This document shows, piece by piece, positions 5,972-7,119 of a stretch of DNA of 7,119 nt. Source of the stretch: Lachnospiraceae bacterium (GTDB taxonomy: Bacteria > Bacillota_A > Clostridia > Lachnospirales > Lachnospiraceae); the NCBI GenBank assembly GCA_017960415.1, contig JAGCZE010000353.1:1-7119 (forward strand). The letters are read 5' to 3'. The position numbers and the translations under genes are program-made. The stretch's first letter is position 1; the number at the start of each line of letters is the position of its first letter. The notes under the pieces were generated by a model. That model saw only the letters and a list, made by a program, of their open reading frames with translations, had not been told where the DNA came from and did no database searches.

Positions 5972-6031
5972 ATATGCCAATCGGAAATACTTCTATAAAA
6001 CAAGTTTTCAGAAGTATTTTCGTTGGCATAT
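5972..6031. repeat. 60-bp imperfect palindrome in the gntR leader
   Basis: ATATGCCAA (5972-5980) pairs with TTGGCATAT (6023-6031), and AAATACTTCT (5985-5994) pairs with AGAAGTATTT (6010-6019). The two stems are separated by small internal loops (4 and 3 nt) and closed by a 15-nt loop. It begins directly downstream of the predicted start of P(gntR). It could be an operator for GntR, a leader hairpin, or part of the ABC-gene terminator. No T-run follows on the minus strand, which argues against a simple terminator. Confidence 0.65.
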
Positions 6032-6040
6032 CTGTGAATA

Positions 6041-6069
6041 GTAATATTTTTACAGCATCTTTCTGTCAA
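6041..6069 (-). promoter_or_regulatory. Candidate promoter for gntR-DUF5808, inside the permease 3' end
   Basis: The minus strand has TTGACA (6069-6064), a 17-bp spacer and TATTAC (6046-6041). The -35 hexamer is perfect and the -10 matches 4/6. The -35 lies in the last codons of the permease gene. The predicted start, near 6034, is three bases before the palindrome. This would allow gntR to be expressed apart from the ABC genes upstream. Confidence 0.55.
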
Positions 6070-6811
6070 ACAACAACATTCCGCCTGTTATGCACAAAAC
6101 CACACATATCGAAGCGATCACAGCCGCAGCGGTAAAATCTCCGGCTTCCAAAGTACCGGCACAGAGCTGCAGTCCGTCCATCAGCCTGAACGGCAGGTAT
6201 TTCTGAAGCTTCGGGGTATAGTTCAAAAACAGGATCACTACCATTACTATACCCGTTCCGAGCAGTACCTGCCCACTATTATTTGCGATCGCGGAGAACA
6301 ACAGCATAAACGCCAGCACGAACGCTCCGAAGAGCCAGTATGCGGCTGTTCCGCAGAGCAGATGCTCGACGCGGTCTTCACTCCACAAGGATGCGGTGTA
6401 GGCATAGGTAATGCCGAAATAGAGCAGGAACAGCACGGTCCAGCTTCCAAGCAGGGTTATTGCCTTTGAAAGAAAGATCTTTCTGCGCGAAAGCCCCTTT
6501 GTCACAACCTGGATAAGGGTTCCGCTCTGGTATTCGCCGACAAGTACACTTCCGCTCATCAGGACTGTAACGATCAGGACGATGGGAGCATTTTTATAAT
6601 ACTGCGTCCAGCTTGACATGGCATTTACGGTAACTTCGCCCACCGACATACCGCTTTGGGCGATGGAATCCTTCATCATATTGAGGAGCGCGGGAGTCAG
6701 CTTGGCTATTGCCGGATTCATGATCGCAAATAAAATGAAAATGACTGTCAGGATCAGAAGACGCCCGGTCCGGGTCATTTCCATCCATTCTTTTCTCAAA
6801 AATGCTTTCAT
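6050..6811 (-). CDS. ABC-2 type transporter permease
   Basis: A 253-residue membrane subunit of an ABC exporter or envelope-stress transporter. It starts MKAFLRKEWMEMTRTGRLLI, the usual cytoplasmic amphipathic entry followed by helix 1. A large loop with MMKDSIAQSGMSV precedes helix 2 (APIVLIVTVLMSGSVLVGEY, about 75-94). The GEYQSGTLIQVVTKGLSRRK segment (92-111) is characteristic of ABC-2 permeases (E..GT...L..P.SR). Four further helices follow, and the protein ends with a basic DRKML. Start 6811 has AAGGAG 9 nt upstream, formed by the last codons of the ATPase gene, whose stop is 6 nt away, so the pair is translationally coupled. The transported substrate cannot be read from sequence; drugs, bacitracin-like peptides or lipids are typical for such systems. 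Confidence 0.9.
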   Translation of the reverse strand: MKAFLRKEWMEMTRTGRLLILTVIFILFAIMNPAIAKLTPALLNMMKDSIAQSGMSVGEVTVNAMSSWTQYYKNAPIVLIVTVLMSGSVLVGEYQSGTLIQVVTKGLSRRKIFLSKAITLLGSWTVLFLLYFGITYAYTASLWSEDRVEHLLCGTAAYWLFGAFVLAFMLLFSAIANNSGQVLLGTGIVMVVILFLNYTPKLQKYLPFRLMDGLQLCAGTLEAGDFTAAAVIASICVVLCITGGMLLFDRKML

Positions 6812-6817
6812 AGTTTG

Positions 6818-7119
6818 TCACTCCTTATTTTCCAAAGCATTGTTCCGGGCCGCTTTGCCTTCTGAAGCCTCATTTTGAGATCCGTTTATGATCTCAACAA
6901 AAATGTCTTCAAGCGTTGCTTCCTGCTTCTCGATACGGGCCGGATCCATGTTCCTGTCGGCCATGAAACGCAGGATAGCAGGCATTTTCGAAGGATCGGC
7001 GAGGATCAGGCTGCCGGCCCCGTCTCTTTCCAGTTCCGAAAATGCATCGGTCAGGGCATCGGTATCTTCCTGCCTGTCCATACGTATCTGCGTGGTATTG
7101 CTCCTGCGGTTTCGCTTCA
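6818..7119 (-). CDS. ABC transporter ATPase, C-terminal fragment
   Basis: The frame is open to the right edge, and about 100 residues are visible. They end with EATLEDIFVEIINGSQNE and a polar tail. The ATLEDIFVEI segment is the usual end of ABC-2 exporter ATPases, after the nucleotide-binding domain. Before it lie a basic strand (RNRRSNTTQIRM) and alternating helix and strand typical of the regulatory C-terminal region. Walker A, signature and Walker B motifs lie outside the window, so activity cannot be judged. It is the first visible gene of the ATPase-permease pair and overlaps the permease ribosome binding site. An ATG at 7081 is internal, not a start. Confidence 0.85.
   Translation of the reverse strand, partial: KRNRRSNTTQIRMDRQEDTDALTDAFSELERDGAGSLILADPSKMPAILRFMADRNMDPARIEKQEATLEDIFVEIINGSQNEASEGKAARNNALENKE

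Noticed and set aside
5972..6031. Intrinsic terminator of the ABC operon
   Set aside because: A stem is present, but no T-run follows on the minus strand; a leader or operator role is more likely.

Overview
The window looks like a chromosomal segment of a low-to-mid GC Gram-positive anaerobe, most likely class Clostridia and perhaps Lachnospiraceae. The grounds are the strong AGGAGG-type ribosome binding sites, ECF-type vitamin/metal uptake genes, a short YtrA-type GntR regulator next to a DUF5808 membrane protein, and the overall protein style. I cannot name a species. Every convincing gene lies on the minus strand, so transcription runs from high to low coordinates. No rRNA, tRNA, transposase or CRISPR array was seen.

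From right to left, the first block (about 7119-4164) is an ABC exporter-like pair: the C-terminal end of an ATPase cut by the window edge, and an ABC-2 permease. A GntR/YtrA-type repressor and a multi-pass DUF5808 membrane protein follow. Promoter P(gntR) overlaps the end of the permease gene, and a 60-bp imperfect palindrome lies just after its predicted start. The GntR stop codon lies inside the Shine-Dalgarno sequence of the membrane-protein gene, so those two are probably translated together. GntR-ABC-membrane modules of this type usually respond to cell-envelope or drug stress, but that role is inferred here.

The second block (4163-1777) starts at a near-consensus promoter (TTGACA, 17 bp, TATACT). 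A perfect 10-bp inverted repeat spans the likely transcription start. It drives a sodium:solute symporter of unknown substrate and then trmB (tRNA m7G46 methyltransferase), 54 nt downstream.

The third block (1776-1) is the most unusual. A gene-free stretch of 427 nt separates trmB from an ECF transporter S component, which is followed 15 nt later by cbiM (Co/Ni ECF transporter substrate-binding subunit, cut at the left edge). A candidate promoter sits at the end of trmB. The stretch then reads on the minus strand as about nine consecutive hairpins, ending in a terminator-like stem plus T-run only about 10 nt before the ribosome binding site. An 11-nt segment has two alternative partners further down, one in a 90-nt palindrome and one in the loop of the terminal stem. 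This suggests a structured, possibly attenuating leader or riboswitch controlling S-component and cobalt/nickel uptake. A MITE-like insertion is the main alternative for part of it. No known riboswitch class was recognised.
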